Assembly (NCBI GenBank): GCA_020638595.1
Contig: JACKIG010000011.1
Span: 1 to 64,000, forward strand
Reading direction: 5' to 3'
Origin: Rhodospirillaceae bacterium
GTDB lineage: Bacteria; Pseudomonadota; Alphaproteobacteria; DSM-16000; Inquilinaceae
DNA length: 64,000 nucleotides
The notes under the pieces are model-generated. The model was not told the origin of the DNA. It did not search any database and worked only from the letters and a program-made list of their open reading frames with translations. The position numbers were made by a program, and so were the translations under genes. Below, one piece after another: positions 1 to 10,015 of this stretch (its first letter is position 1; each line of letters begins with the position of its first letter).

Positions 1-757
1 AGCTGGGCATCGTCGGCGAGAGCGGGTCCGGCAAGTCGCAGACCGGCCGCGCCATCCTGGGCCTGACCGCCAGCCGCGGCGAGGTCACGGCCAAGACGCT
101 GCGGTTTTCCGGCACCGACCTGCTGACGGCCGACCGGCGGACGTTGCGCCAGATCCGCGGCAACCGCATTTCCATGGTCCTTCAGGACCCCAAGTACAGC
201 CTGAACCCGGTGATGACCGTGGGCCGCCAGATCGCCGAAGCGTTCCTGGTCCACCAGCCGTCCACCCGGCAGGAGGCCAAGGCGCGCACCCTGGCGATGC
301 TGCGCGCCGTGCATATCCGCGATCCCGAGCGTGTGGCGCGCGCCTATCCGCACGAGCTGTCCGGCGGCATGGGCCAGCGGGTGATGATCGCCATGATGAT
401 GATCCCGGAACCCGACATCATCATCGCCGACGAGCCGACCTCTGCCCTGGACGTCACCGTGTCGCTGCAGGTGCTGGCCATCCTGGACGAGATGGTGACG
501 CGCAGGGGGACCGGGCTGATCCTGATCAGCCACGACCTCAGCCTGGTGGCGTCGTTCTGCGACCGCGTGCTGATCATGTATGCCGGCCGCGTGGTCGAAA
601 CCTGCGCGGCAAAGGACCTGGCCCGGGCGCAGCACCCCTATACCCGTGGACTGTTCAACTGCCTGCCGAAGATCGACGCGCACGCGGCGATCCTGCCCAC
701 GCTCCAGCGCGATCCGAACTGGGCTGTGGAGGCCCCGCCGCCGCAGGGAGCCGCCCG

Positions 758-761
<4 letters not shown>
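1..761 (+). CDS. Peptide/nickel ABC transporter ATP-binding protein (OppD/DppD type), 5' partial
   Basis: The gene is cut by the window start; its reading frame begins at base 3 and 252 residues are visible. The first codons already encode a Walker A loop (GESGSGKS). Further on are a signature-like LSGGMGQR and a Walker B IIIADEPTSALD, followed by the C-terminal HPYTRGL segment typical of the oligopeptide-transporter ATPase family. It would energise import of di- or oligopeptides or a similar solute together with the next gene. The stop codon overlaps the GTG start of the next gene, so the two are translationally coupled. The substrate cannot be inferred because the permease and binding-protein genes lie outside the window. 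Confidence 0.93.
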
Positions 762-1534
<773 letters not shown>

Positions 1535-1557
1535 GCGCGCCGGCCCGTGCTGGCGGG

Positions 1558-1950
1558 TCAGCCGTTGACCTGCCGGACGAGGCCGTAGGCGAATTCCGTC
1601 GCACCGGCGAACATGGCGCCATAGGCGATCAGCTGGACCTCCGCGGCGCTGGTCAGATAGGTCTTGGCCAGGGCGATGAAGAGGCCGACGCCGAAGAACA
1701 CCAGGCCGAACAGCATGTGCTTGGGGCCGACCTGGGACAGGGCCGGTGCGTTGCCGTCCTGGGCCTGCGTCTGGCTGCCGGCGACGCCGGCGACGATGGC
1801 GGCGGCTTCCTGGCGTTCCACCCCGTATTCCATCAGCTTGCCGACGACCAGGTCATGCGGCTTGCCGATATCCAGAAGTTCCGCGGCAAGGGCCGGCAGG
1901 CCGGTGATCGGCTGCTGTTTCGTCCTCGCCGGTTGTCCGGGCCTGCGCAT
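1558..1950 (-). CDS. Small membrane protein of unknown function
   Basis: A protein of about 130 residues if translation starts at the internal ATG at 1950; an in-frame codon at 1989 would give 143. The N-terminal half is polar and predicted helical. The C-terminal half has two hydrophobic stretches (around HMLFGLVFFGVGLFIALA and VQLIAYGAMFAGATEFAYG), so it is likely an inner-membrane protein with two helices. I do not recognise the family. It is convergent with the transporter genes and divergent from the EamA gene. Confidence 0.6.
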   Translation of the reverse strand: MRRPGQPARTKQQPITGLPALAAELLDIGKPHDLVVGKLMEYGVERQEAAAIVAGVAGSQTQAQDGNAPALSQVGPKHMLFGLVFFGVGLFIALAKTYLTSAAEVQLIAYGAMFAGATEFAYGLVRQVNG

Positions 1951-2097
1951 TGCCGGTCTCCCGCAGCGTACCGTCAGCGAAACCGGCACGGTAAGGCGGA
2001 CTCGCTAACAAACACTTGCCGCAGTTGCAGCAATGCGCTGGCGCCGGGTCTGGTCCCCGCGCCGCGCCGATTGCGGAAGTAACCAGTCGGTGGCAAC

Positions 2098-3024
2098 GTG
2101 GCGGCCATGACCCCCGCAGTTGCCGCCGCCACGACCACGCGCCGGGATGTCGAGACCGGCATGCTGATCATGGCAGTGGCCATGCTGATGCTGCCGGGCA
2201 TCGATGCCTTCGCCAAGCTGCTGTCCGCCACCGTACCGCCGGGGCAGGTAGCGCTGGCGCGCTTCTTCTTCCAGACGGTGCTGATGCTGGCCGGCCTCCT
2301 GGCCTGCGGCCGGCGGCTGACGCGGGTGCATCTGGGTGTCAATGCCGGACGCGGCCTGGCGATGGCCGGGGCGACGCTGTGCTTTTTCTGGGGCCTGAAA
2401 TACCTGCCCATCGCCGACGCGATCGCCATCTTCTTCGTCGAGCCCCTGATCCTCACGCTGCTTTCGGCCGTGTTCCTGCGTGAGCGCATCGGCTGGCGGC
2501 GCCTGACGGCGATCGCCATCGGCTTCGTCGGCGCCCTGATCGTCATCCGTCCCAGCTATGAGGTGTTCGGCTGGGCGGCCGTGCTGCCGCTGTGCGCGGC
2601 CGTGTCGTTCGCCACCTATCTGCTGCTGACCCGCTATGCCGCGCCGGGCGGCGATGCCCTTGCCATGCAGTTCTATGCCGGCCTGTTCGGCGGCATCGTC
2701 ATCTGCGTCGCCCTGGCCTTCGGCGCCGTCAGCGATATCCCCATCCTCCAGCTGGTCCGGCCGACGGCCGGCGAGTGGCTGATGATGACGGGGGTGGGCG
2801 TGATCGCCACCACCGGGCACATCATGGTGGTCATCGCGTTCAGCCGGGCGCAGGCCGGCGTCCTGGCCCCGTTCCAGTATCTGGAGATTCTGAGCGCCAC
2901 CGTTCTGGGGCTGATGATCTTCGACGATTTCCCCGATGCGACCCGCTGGTTCGGCGTGGCGGTGATCATCGCCTCTGGCCTCTATGTCTTCCACCGCGAA
3001 CGCAAGCTGGCCCGCGCCGGCTGA
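2098..3024 (+). CDS. EamA/DMT-family transporter
   Basis: A 308-residue polytopic protein with about ten hydrophobic segments arranged as two EamA repeats. The first repeat has the typical ARFFFQTVLML and EPLILTLLSAVFLRE motifs; the second ends with the expected segment near residues 255-300. Proteins of the RhaT/YdcZ-like drug/metabolite superfamily export small molecules or amino acids, and the substrate here is unknown. The annotated start is GTG; an ATG nine bases downstream (2107) is an alternative. Confidence 0.88.
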   Translation: MAAMTPAVAAATTTRRDVETGMLIMAVAMLMLPGIDAFAKLLSATVPPGQVALARFFFQTVLMLAGLLACGRRLTRVHLGVNAGRGLAMAGATLCFFWGLKYLPIADAIAIFFVEPLILTLLSAVFLRERIGWRRLTAIAIGFVGALIVIRPSYEVFGWAAVLPLCAAVSFATYLLLTRYAAPGGDALAMQFYAGLFGGIVICVALAFGAVSDIPILQLVRPTAGEWLMMTGVGVIATTGHIMVVIAFSRAQAGVLAPFQYLEILSATVLGLMIFDDFPDATRWFGVAVIIASGLYVFHRERKLARAG

Positions 3025-3145
3025 CACGCGGGCGGATGGCGTGGGCCTACCCGCATTTTGCGTGCCGGTGGGATTAAACCGGCGATTGTGATACTATATC
3101 TGGTCCGTACGGAGGATCGGACGAGCCCGATCGGCCGTACGCGTA

Positions 3146-3166
3146 ACACCGTGCCTGGCACGGTGT
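3146..3166. repeat. Perfect inverted repeat upstream of the GemA-like gene
   Basis: Arms of 10 bp (ACACCGTGCC and GGCACGGTGT) flank a single central T, about 30 bp before the GemA-like start codon. An AT-rich stretch with a TACTAT-like -10 box lies about 50 bp upstream of it. The position fits an operator or a 5' UTR hairpin. There is no T-run, so a terminator for the upstream gene is less likely. Confidence 0.5.
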
Positions 3167-3196
3167 CGCCTGGGCTCGCGGACCGGAGCGCAGCCG

Positions 3197-3667
3197 ATGA
3201 TTGCGCATGGAAAGCTCGCCGTCATCCATATCGCCAAGCGCCAGCTGGGGCTGGACGACCCGTCCTACCGGGCGCTGCTGCACGACAGCGCGGGGGTCGA
3301 CAGCGCCGGTGAGCTGGACGATGACGGGTTCGACCATGTGATGGACGCGATGGCGGCCCGCGGCTTCGTCTCGGCACCGCCGGCCCATGTGGTCGGCCAT
3401 GTGCCGCCGCTGGCCTCGGGCGCGCAGATCGGCAAGATCCGACACCTGTGGTCGGATTTCACCGACGGCACCGGCGACGATCGCGGCCTGTCGACGTGGC
3501 TGCAGCACAAGTTCCAGGTGGCGTCGCCCCGGCGGATCCCGGCCGACAAGGCGCAGAAGGTCATCGGCGCGCTGGCCACCATGGTCGCCAAGCGCGCCGG
3601 CAGCCGCGAGGCCGCCGGCCGGCGCCTGCGCGGGTCCCGTCCGAAGGGACGGTCGCGCGGGCAATAG
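3197..3667 (+). CDS. GemA-like regulatory protein (phage Mu gp16 family, DUF1018)
   Basis: A 156-residue protein beginning with the family hallmark: a HIAKRQLGLDDPSYRALL-like segment, then a glycine-containing loop, and later QIGKIRHLW and WLQHKF segments. In phage Mu, Gp16/GemA modulates host gene expression, and DUF1018 homologues also occur singly in alphaproteobacterial chromosomes. No other Mu-like gene is visible nearby, so this looks domesticated rather than part of a prophage. The tail is basic (SRPKGRSRG), consistent with nucleic-acid binding. It is convergent with the following hydrolase gene. Confidence 0.82.
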   Translation: MIAHGKLAVIHIAKRQLGLDDPSYRALLHDSAGVDSAGELDDDGFDHVMDAMAARGFVSAPPAHVVGHVPPLASGAQIGKIRHLWSDFTDGTGDDRGLSTWLQHKFQVASPRRIPADKAQKVIGALATMVAKRAGSREAAGRRLRGSRPKGRSRGQ

Positions 3668-3679
3668 CGGCCGGTTGCG

Positions 3680-4573
3680 CTATCCCGCCAGGTGCTGCGC
3701 GAAGAAGGCCAATGTGCGCTCCCACGCCAGGGCCGCCGCACCCTCGTCATAGCGCGCGGCATTGGTGTCGTTGTGGAAGGCGTGGTCGACGCCGTCATAC
3801 ATGTGCAGCGTGTAGTCGGCGCCTGCCGCATCCAGGGCGGCGACATAGGCGTCGATGCCGGCGTTGATGCGCTCGTCCAGGCCGGCATAGTGCAGCATCA
3901 GCGGCACCTGGATCGTCGCGGCGTCTTCCGGCGACGGCTGGCGCCCGTAGAACGACACTGCCGCATCCAGCGCCGGGTCATGCACCGCCAGCTGGTTGAC
4001 CAGCCCGCCGCCCCAGCAGAAGCCCACGACACCGACCCGGCCGCTGGCATCGCGCCGGCCGCCGCGCGCGTACGCCACCACGGCCAGGGCGTTTTCCAGT
4101 GTCTGCGCCGGATCGAGCGCGCCGATGCGCTCGCGTGCCACATCTTCGTCGGCCGGCGTCGGATCGCCGTCCGCCGACAGCATGTCGGGGGCGACGGCCA
4201 GATAGCCGCCCAGCGCCAGGCGGCGCGCCACATCGCGGATATGCGGGTTCAGCCCGCGATTCTCGTGGATGACGACGACGGCGGGCAGGGGGGCGGCGGC
4301 ATCGGCGGGCTTGGCGACATACGCCGCGAGAGACCCCCCGGGGACGGCGATGGCTTCGCTTTGTGTTGTCAGGCGCGGGTCGTCCTCCGCCACGACTGCG
4401 GCGTGGGCATAGTCGTTCTCCAGCACCGGTAGCAGGGCCAGGGCGGCCGCCGTGCCGCCCGCCAGCCGCGCCAGCCGGTCGAGGAACACCCGCCGATCCA
4501 GCGGCGCGTGGGTGTATTCGTCGTAGAGCGCGATGATGTCGCGGGACAGGGGCGCTTCCGGTGGTACGGACAT
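3680..4573 (-). CDS. Dienelactone hydrolase family protein, probably Tat-exported or membrane-anchored
   Basis: A 297-residue alpha/beta hydrolase. The start at 4573 is supported by a strong GGGAGGA ribosome-binding site; an upstream in-frame extension to 4699 has no such support. The N-terminus carries RRVFLDRLARLAGG followed by a hydrophobic stretch, resembling a twin-arginine signal. The core shows VVVIHENRGLNPHI, the nucleophile elbow GFCWGGG with the Cys typical of dienelactone hydrolases, and a DGVDHAFHN segment supplying the catalytic His. The substrate is unknown; these enzymes cleave dienelactones or other esters. Confidence 0.88.
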   Translation of the reverse strand: MSVPPEAPLSRDIIALYDEYTHAPLDRRVFLDRLARLAGGTAAALALLPVLENDYAHAAVVAEDDPRLTTQSEAIAVPGGSLAAYVAKPADAAAPLPAVVVIHENRGLNPHIRDVARRLALGGYLAVAPDMLSADGDPTPADEDVARERIGALDPAQTLENALAVVAYARGGRRDASGRVGVVGFCWGGGLVNQLAVHDPALDAAVSFYGRQPSPEDAATIQVPLMLHYAGLDERINAGIDAYVAALDAAGADYTLHMYDGVDHAFHNDTNAARYDEGAAALAWERTLAFFAQHLAG

Positions 4574-4695
4574 GGTCGTTTCCTCCCGCAAGTGGCGATG
4601 ATGCACGCCCCCTCGGGCGCGGCCGACCTGATGTTCGATTGCTATGGAAAGACTAGCGCGGGCCGGTGACGCGGGCAAACGCCGTGCGTCCCCGT

Positions 4696-7600
4696 TCACG
4701 GAGCTGTCAACACCGTCGTCCGGCCGGCCGAGATGGTGACGTCCAGCGGATCGGTCCCATCGCCGAAATCGACGCGGTAGGTCCCCGGCGCGATGGCCAG
4801 GGGCGGCCCCCCGATGGTGGTGCCGGCCACCGCAAGTCCGTCGCGCGTGCGCACGACCACCACCGGGCGGACGGCGTCATCCAGCGCCCGGTCGAACGAT
4901 GCGGCATCGTCGGCCCGCAGGTAGAGCCCACCCCCCAGGTCCGCCCAACGCCGGAACGTCTCATCCACCGCGGGATCGGCGACGGCGAAGCCCACGATGG
5001 ACATCCGCGTGTCGACGCCGGCCGCGCGCAGCCGTTCGATCTCCGCGGCCGGGTCGCCGCCGCAGGTTTCCTCGCCATCCGTGACCAGGATGGCCAGGCG
5101 GGGCGGCGGCAGGACCGACAGGTCCTCTGCCGCCAGCCGCAGCGCTTCGGCGATCGGCGTGCGGGCGCCGTCGACCGGCTGCAAGGCCGCAATGGCGGCC
5201 GTGGCCCCGGCGCTGTCCAGGGGGCCGGCCGCCACCGCCAGGGTCGTGTCGCAGGTGCCGCGCTGCCCCTGGCCGAACAGCCGCAGCGCAAACGGCGCAC
5301 CCGGTGGAAGCAGCTGCTCCACCAGCCGCGTCAGGGTCGCCCGCGCGACATCGATGCGCAGCCCGTCGGCCGTGGGCTGCAACATGCTGCCCGACACGTC
5401 CAGCAGGACCTCGATGGCGGGCAAGCCGCCCGCCGTACCGGGCACCGCATCCGGTCCCGTTTCGATGGTGAGGAAGCCCGGCGGCCCATCCGCAGGCTCG
5501 CTCTCCACCGGCGCCGTCGCCGTCAGCGTGTAGGCGGCGGGCCGGTCGAGGGACGCGGCAAGGCGGCGCCAGGCCAGTTCGTAGTCCCGCCGCGATGCGC
5601 CCGCGCGGATGTCGAAGCCGCCGCCGGCCAATGCCCAGTCCCGCACCAGCCCGATCGGCCGCCAGCGGTCCTCGCCGGCGACGATGGACGGCATCAGCAC
5701 CCCGACGATGGCCGGGCGGACCTGGGCCAGGCGGGTCCACAGCGCGGCCGCCAGCGGGCTCGGCTCGCTCTCGCCGTCGGTCAGCAGCACGATGGCGCGG
5801 GCGCCGTCGGCCTGGAACAGCGCTTCGGCCGCCGTCATCAGCACCAGTTCCGCATCGCTGGAGCTGTCCTGCCAGTCATACCCGGCCAAGGCCTGGTTCA
5901 GCTGCCGCCGGTCGGTGGTGAAGTCGGGCAGGAGCGGCGCCACCTCGCCGCGAAACGGAAACAGGTTCAGCGCCGTATCTTCCGCGTCCAGGCGGTTGAT
6001 CAGGTCGGCGACGACGGCCTGCATCACCGGCTGCATCTGCTGGACGCTGCCGCTGGTGTCCCAGAGGACGGCGACGGAAGCGGGCGGCTGGACAACCTCG
6101 ACCGTGTGGGGGCCGGCCTCGACCGTGGCGACATAGCGGGTGTGGTCGGCCGTGGCGTCCCGCCGATCGAGGGCGACGGGCGCGCCGTCCGCGGTGCTGA
6201 GGGCCAGGCCGACGCGCGCGCCCGGCGGTTCGCCCACCACCAGTTCGATGCGGTCCAAACCGTCGGGAATGTCGAGGATATAGCGGTCGCTGCCGTCCGC
6301 CCGGCGGACGATGCCCGCGGCCTCCGCATCCAGGGCCAGGGGCCGGGGGGCATGGCCGATCGCGGATGCGCCGGTGTCCGGTCTCTCCGGCAGGGCGGGT
6401 TCCAGCAGTTCGTAGATGGCGGCGGCATCGTCGTCGCCCCATTCCCCCAGGATGGACCGGTAGCCGTCGGCGACCGGCGCCTCCAGCACCGCCACGTGCC
6501 GCGGCAGCGTCAGGCTGGCCTGCCCGGTGGACGGATAGGCGGCTAGGCGCAGGTAGCGTGCCCACTGCGGCGTTGCCAGCGCCAGGCGGCTGCCGCTGCC
6601 GGGCAGCGCCCAGTCGCCGATCTGCACCCAGGGGCCGCCGGCGCCCGCCAGCGAGGCTGACGCGACGACGCGCCCGGCCCAGTCTTCGCCCGGCGTTGCC
6701 GGGTCGTCCTGCCAGTCCAGCGCGGTGATGCGGGCCGCCCGGCCGCGCAGGAAGCCGATGGCCCATTCCGCCGCGGGCGGCGCATCGGCGGCGTCCGGCA
6801 GGGGGGCGGTGGCATCTTCCGAAGGCGGTCGCAGCCACACGATGTGGCCGCCCACCTCCGCCCGGGCGATGTCGGCGCTGCCGTCGATCAGCATTCCGGC
6901 CGGCAGGGCGGTGGGCGCGGCGACGGCTTTCAGCTCCGCCACGGTGACGTAGCTGTCGCTGCCCTGGCTGCCCAGGGGAACGAGGCGGATGAAACGGGCC
7001 GGCAGGGGGTGCGGGAACAGGAATGGCTGGGCCATCGCCAGCGGTGACAGGCGTGCGGTCAGCGCCGGGGTGAAACGCTCGCCGTCGGTCGACACCAGGA
7101 TGCTGAAGTCGCCCAGCCGCTCGTCGGTGGTGAGGTTGCCGGGGTCCAGGATGACGCCCAGGACCTCGACCGGCGTGTCGCCGGCGAGATCGATGGTCGG
7201 TTGCAGCGTTGCCAGGACGTAGTTGGGCAGGCTGACGGTGCCTGTTGCGGTCGCCAGGCCGTCGTTCAGCGCCGGATGGTCGTCCAGGCTGGCACCACCC
7301 AGCGCCGACCAGGCGACGTTGATGCCGCCCAGCAGCGGGTCGGGCAGCGGCCAGCGGCGCTGGGGACGTACCGGGGGGCGGCCGGACACGGGAGTGATCG
7401 TGGCCGCGGCGATCACCTGGCTGCCGCCGGCGTCGCGCACGGCGATATCGACCGGGACCGGACCGTCGTCGGGCGCCTGGGGCGGCACCGTCACCGCAAT
7501 CGGGACGGTGACGTCGCCGCCCGCGGGCAAGGCCTGTGTGCCTGCGGGCAGCGTGACGGCCCAGCGCGCATCGCCGGCATGGGCCACTAGCGTGACCTCG

Positions 7601-9978
7601 ACGGCGTCGCCCGCATTGACCAGATGCAGCGCACCGGCGACGCCCTGGGCCAGGGGCGCAAAGGCGGCCACTTCGGGCTCGGCAAGGCTCAGGTCCGCCG
7701 TCAGCCTGGCCGGCGGTGGCGCCGCGGCCGGCTGGCCGCCGAGGGTGACGGTCGCATCGTAGGCGCCGGTGGCATACTGGATCGCGAGATAGGCATCGAT
7801 ACCGGCGGGCAGCGCCGCATGCCAGCCGCCGGCGTCGTGAACCGGTGTCACCAGGTCCGTGGTCGCGCGCAGCGGCCAGGCGCCGGGCGGCGCATCCACC
7901 GCCTCGACAAGCTCAAGATAGGCACCCTCCAGCATGTCCGTCGGGCTGCGGCTGCGGATCACCAGGTCGCCGGGGGCGGCGAGGGGTGGCAGCCGGTACC
8001 AGTCGACATCCTGGGCGGTCAGGGTTCCCACCAGATGGCCGTCGGCGGGCAGCGGTGCCGCCTGCCACCACCGGTCGTTCGGCTCGCGGTCGGCCGGCAG
8101 GTCGAAGATGGACAGGCGTTCGGCCAGCAGCCGATAGGGGGAGGCCGCGGCCTGCCATGACGACAGTGCCAGGTAGTGGTCGCCCGGCGGCAGGACACCA
8201 TTCCAGACCACATCCGCCAGGTCTGCGCCGGTCGCCACCGTGTCGAGACGGCCCAGCTGGAACAGGCTCTCGCCCCAGGCCAGGCTGCCCGTCACCGCGA
8301 TCGTCCCCGGGACGGTCAGGCTCAGGCGCACATGGGTGTCGGCCGGAAGCGACAGGCGGAAGACGTCGCTGTCGGCGCCGTCGGCCAGTTGGCCTTCGAT
8401 CGGCCTGCCCCAGGTCAGCGCCATCGCGGTTTCGACGGCGCCGTTGGGCTCCAGCTCCGGCAGTGCGCCGGGGTCCCGCGTGCTCAGGGCCGGGCCGATG
8501 GGCGCTGCACGCAACAGATAGCGGCCGTCGGTGCCGGCCACCTCGATCACATAGTCCGCGGCCGTCAGCGGCGTATCGGGCAGCCGCAGCAGGCTGCCGC
8601 CGGGTTCGGCGATACTCTCCACCACCGGCGTGCCGGAGGCATCGAACAGCGTGAGGCGGGCAAGGCCGTCGCCCGCCGCCTGGACGCGCCAGAGCTGCGA
8701 GTCGCCATCGACGGATAGGCGGAAGTCGTCGATATCCCCGTCGGCCAGGGTGCCGAAGGCGGATCCCTCCGGCGACAGCGTGCTCGCGGTCATCGGGGTA
8801 TCGTTGGGCTCCCGCTCGGCGCCGTCGGTGCCCGCGCCGCGGTCCTCGAGCGTGACGCTGTAGCCCGCGTCGTCCGCCAGGGCGCCGGCGAGGCAGATGA
8901 CCCGGCGCCCGGCTGCCAGCACCATGTCGGTCAGCCGGACCTCAGCCGGGTGGCTCCGCTGCTGTGCCGGCAGGCCGTCGTCGCCGATCAGGTCCAGCCG
9001 CAGGTCGGCGGTACCGTCGGTGCGTGCAACCGCATCGAAGCGGTGGCCGCCGGCCGCGGCGTCGATCGTCACGGCGAAGCAGTCGCGGTCGTCCGTCGCC
9101 ACGGTGCCGACCAGCCGGCCGCTGACGATGGTGCCGGGGGTCAGGGCAAAGGCGTGGTCGGGGTCGTCGTTCGGCTCCTCCTCCACATCCGTGCGGCGCG
9201 GGCCGGCGGGGACGGACCGGACGGCGACGCCGCCGCCCTCCGGCAGGCCGAAGGCCGACACCCGGTAGGTGCCCGCCCCCAGGGCAAGGTCGGCCAGCCG
9301 GACCGTTCCGGTGGGGTCGGCGGCGATGGCGGTCGCGACGATGCCGCCGGCATCGTCCCGCAGCATCAGGGTGGCCGGCGACCCCAGCGGCGCCGTGACG
9401 GCGAGGGTCCAGCGCTGTGCCGCTGCGGACGCATCGATCGTCCAGGGGATATCGATTTCCGTCCCTGCGGCCGTCGTCAGGCTGAAGGCGCCGGCCTGGG
9501 GGCCGACCGGACCGGGTGGCGGGACCGGTGCCGGCGATGCCGCGGCGGTCAGTCGGTAGATCAGGGATCCCGTGTCGCTCGACACCAGTACGCCATAGCG
9601 GCCCGGCAGCAGGGTTGCCGTCGGCGACGCCGCGTCGGGGCTGCCCGTGGCGTCGACCAGCCGGGTCGCTTCGACCGCCGTTGCCCCGTCTTCGGCGAAG
9701 TAGAGCGCGAAGACTTGCAGATGGGCGTCCTGGCCCGGCAGCCCTTGCAGGGTCAGGGTCCAGCGGGATGTCCCGTCCACCTGCCAGAGGAATGTGTCCT
9801 GGTCGGCATTCGCCACGGCCCCGGCCACGCAGAAGGCGTTCGCCATGGCCTGTGCCGTGGCCATCGCGTCGTTGGGCTCCCGCTCCGCCAAGCATGTTGC
9901 GGATGCCGGCGCCGGCGACAGCACAAGACCGGCCAGCAGGCCCGACAGGGCCAGGGTGAAGCGGTTAGCGACGCCCAT
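4696..9978 (-). CDS. Giant exported protein with PPC-like repeats, discoidin-like region and two VWA domains
   Basis: About 1760 residues. A Sec signal peptide ends near residue 27 (SPAPASA). Five EPND/EPNG motifs lie near residues 33, 269, 390, 508 and 632, each opening a beta-rich unit like bacterial pre-peptidase C-terminal (PPC) domains. Residues about 770-860 look like an Ig-like fold. Residues about 885-1020 look like a discoidin (F5/8 C) domain. Two VWA domains follow, with MIDAS motifs DTSGS (about 1310) and DVSGS (about 1530), the second carrying LVTDGEETCGG. The ATG at 9978 has GGAGG ten bases upstream; an ATG at 9987 lies too close to it. The stop at 4696 is just short of the next gene. 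It starts 28-38 bp after the transglutaminase-like gene, so the two form an operon. Likely role: periplasmic or surface binding. Confidence 0.85.
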   Translation of the reverse strand: MGVANRFTLALSGLLAGLVLSPAPASATCLAEREPNDAMATAQAMANAFCVAGAVANADQDTFLWQVDGTSRWTLTLQGLPGQDAHLQVFALYFAEDGATAVEATRLVDATGSPDAASPTATLLPGRYGVLVSSDTGSLIYRLTAAASPAPVPPPGPVGPQAGAFSLTTAAGTEIDIPWTIDASAAAQRWTLAVTAPLGSPATLMLRDDAGGIVATAIAADPTGTVRLADLALGAGTYRVSAFGLPEGGGVAVRSVPAGPRRTDVEEEPNDDPDHAFALTPGTIVSGRLVGTVATDDRDCFAVTIDAAAGGHRFDAVARTDGTADLRLDLIGDDGLPAQQRSHPAEVRLTDMVLAAGRRVICLAGALADDAGYSVTLEDRGAGTDGAEREPNDTPMTASTLSPEGSAFGTLADGDIDDFRLSVDGDSQLWRVQAAGDGLARLTLFDASGTPVVESIAEPGGSLLRLPDTPLTAADYVIEVAGTDGRYLLRAAPIGPALSTRDPGALPELEPNGAVETAMALTWGRPIEGQLADGADSDVFRLSLPADTHVRLSLTVPGTIAVTGSLAWGESLFQLGRLDTVATGADLADVVWNGVLPPGDHYLALSSWQAAASPYRLLAERLSIFDLPADREPNDRWWQAAPLPADGHLVGTLTAQDVDWYRLPPLAAPGDLVIRSRSPTDMLEGAYLELVEAVDAPPGAWPLRATTDLVTPVHDAGGWHAALPAGIDAYLAIQYATGAYDATVTLGGQPAAAPPPARLTADLSLAEPEVAAFAPLAQGVAGALHLVNAGDAVEVTLVAHAGDARWAVTLPAGTQALPAGGDVTVPIAVTVPPQAPDDGPVPVDIAVRDAGGSQVIAAATITPVSGRPPVRPQRRWPLPDPLLGGINVAWSALGGASLDDHPALNDGLATATGTVSLPNYVLATLQPTIDLAGDTPVEVLGVILDPGNLTTDERLGDFSILVSTDGERFTPALTARLSPLAMAQPFLFPHPLPARFIRLVPLGSQGSDSYVTVAELKAVAAPTALPAGMLIDGSADIARAEVGGHIVWLRPPSEDATAPLPDAADAPPAAEWAIGFLRGRAARITALDWQDDPATPGEDWAGRVVASASLAGAGGPWVQIGDWALPGSGSRLALATPQWARYLRLAAYPSTGQASLTLPRHVAVLEAPVADGYRSILGEWGDDDAAAIYELLEPALPERPDTGASAIGHAPRPLALDAEAAGIVRRADGSDRYILDIPDGLDRIELVVGEPPGARVGLALSTADGAPVALDRRDATADHTRYVATVEAGPHTVEVVQPPASVAVLWDTSGSVQQMQPVMQAVVADLINRLDAEDTALNLFPFRGEVAPLLPDFTTDRRQLNQALAGYDWQDSSSDAELVLMTAAEALFQADGARAIVLLTDGESEPSPLAAALWTRLAQVRPAIVGVLMPSIVAGEDRWRPIGLVRDWALAGGGFDIRAGASRRDYELAWRRLAASLDRPAAYTLTATAPVESEPADGPPGFLTIETGPDAVPGTAGGLPAIEVLLDVSGSMLQPTADGLRIDVARATLTRLVEQLLPPGAPFALRLFGQGQRGTCDTTLAVAAGPLDSAGATAAIAALQPVDGARTPIAEALRLAAEDLSVLPPPRLAILVTDGEETCGGDPAAEIERLRAAGVDTRMSIVGFAVADPAVDETFRRWADLGGGLYLRADDAASFDRALDDAVRPVVVVRTRDGLAVAGTTIGGPPLAIAPGTYRVDFGDGTDPLDVTISAGRTTVLTAP

Positions 9979-10015
9979 CACGGCCATCCCTCCGCAGGGG
10001 CCACGCGGTCGATCG

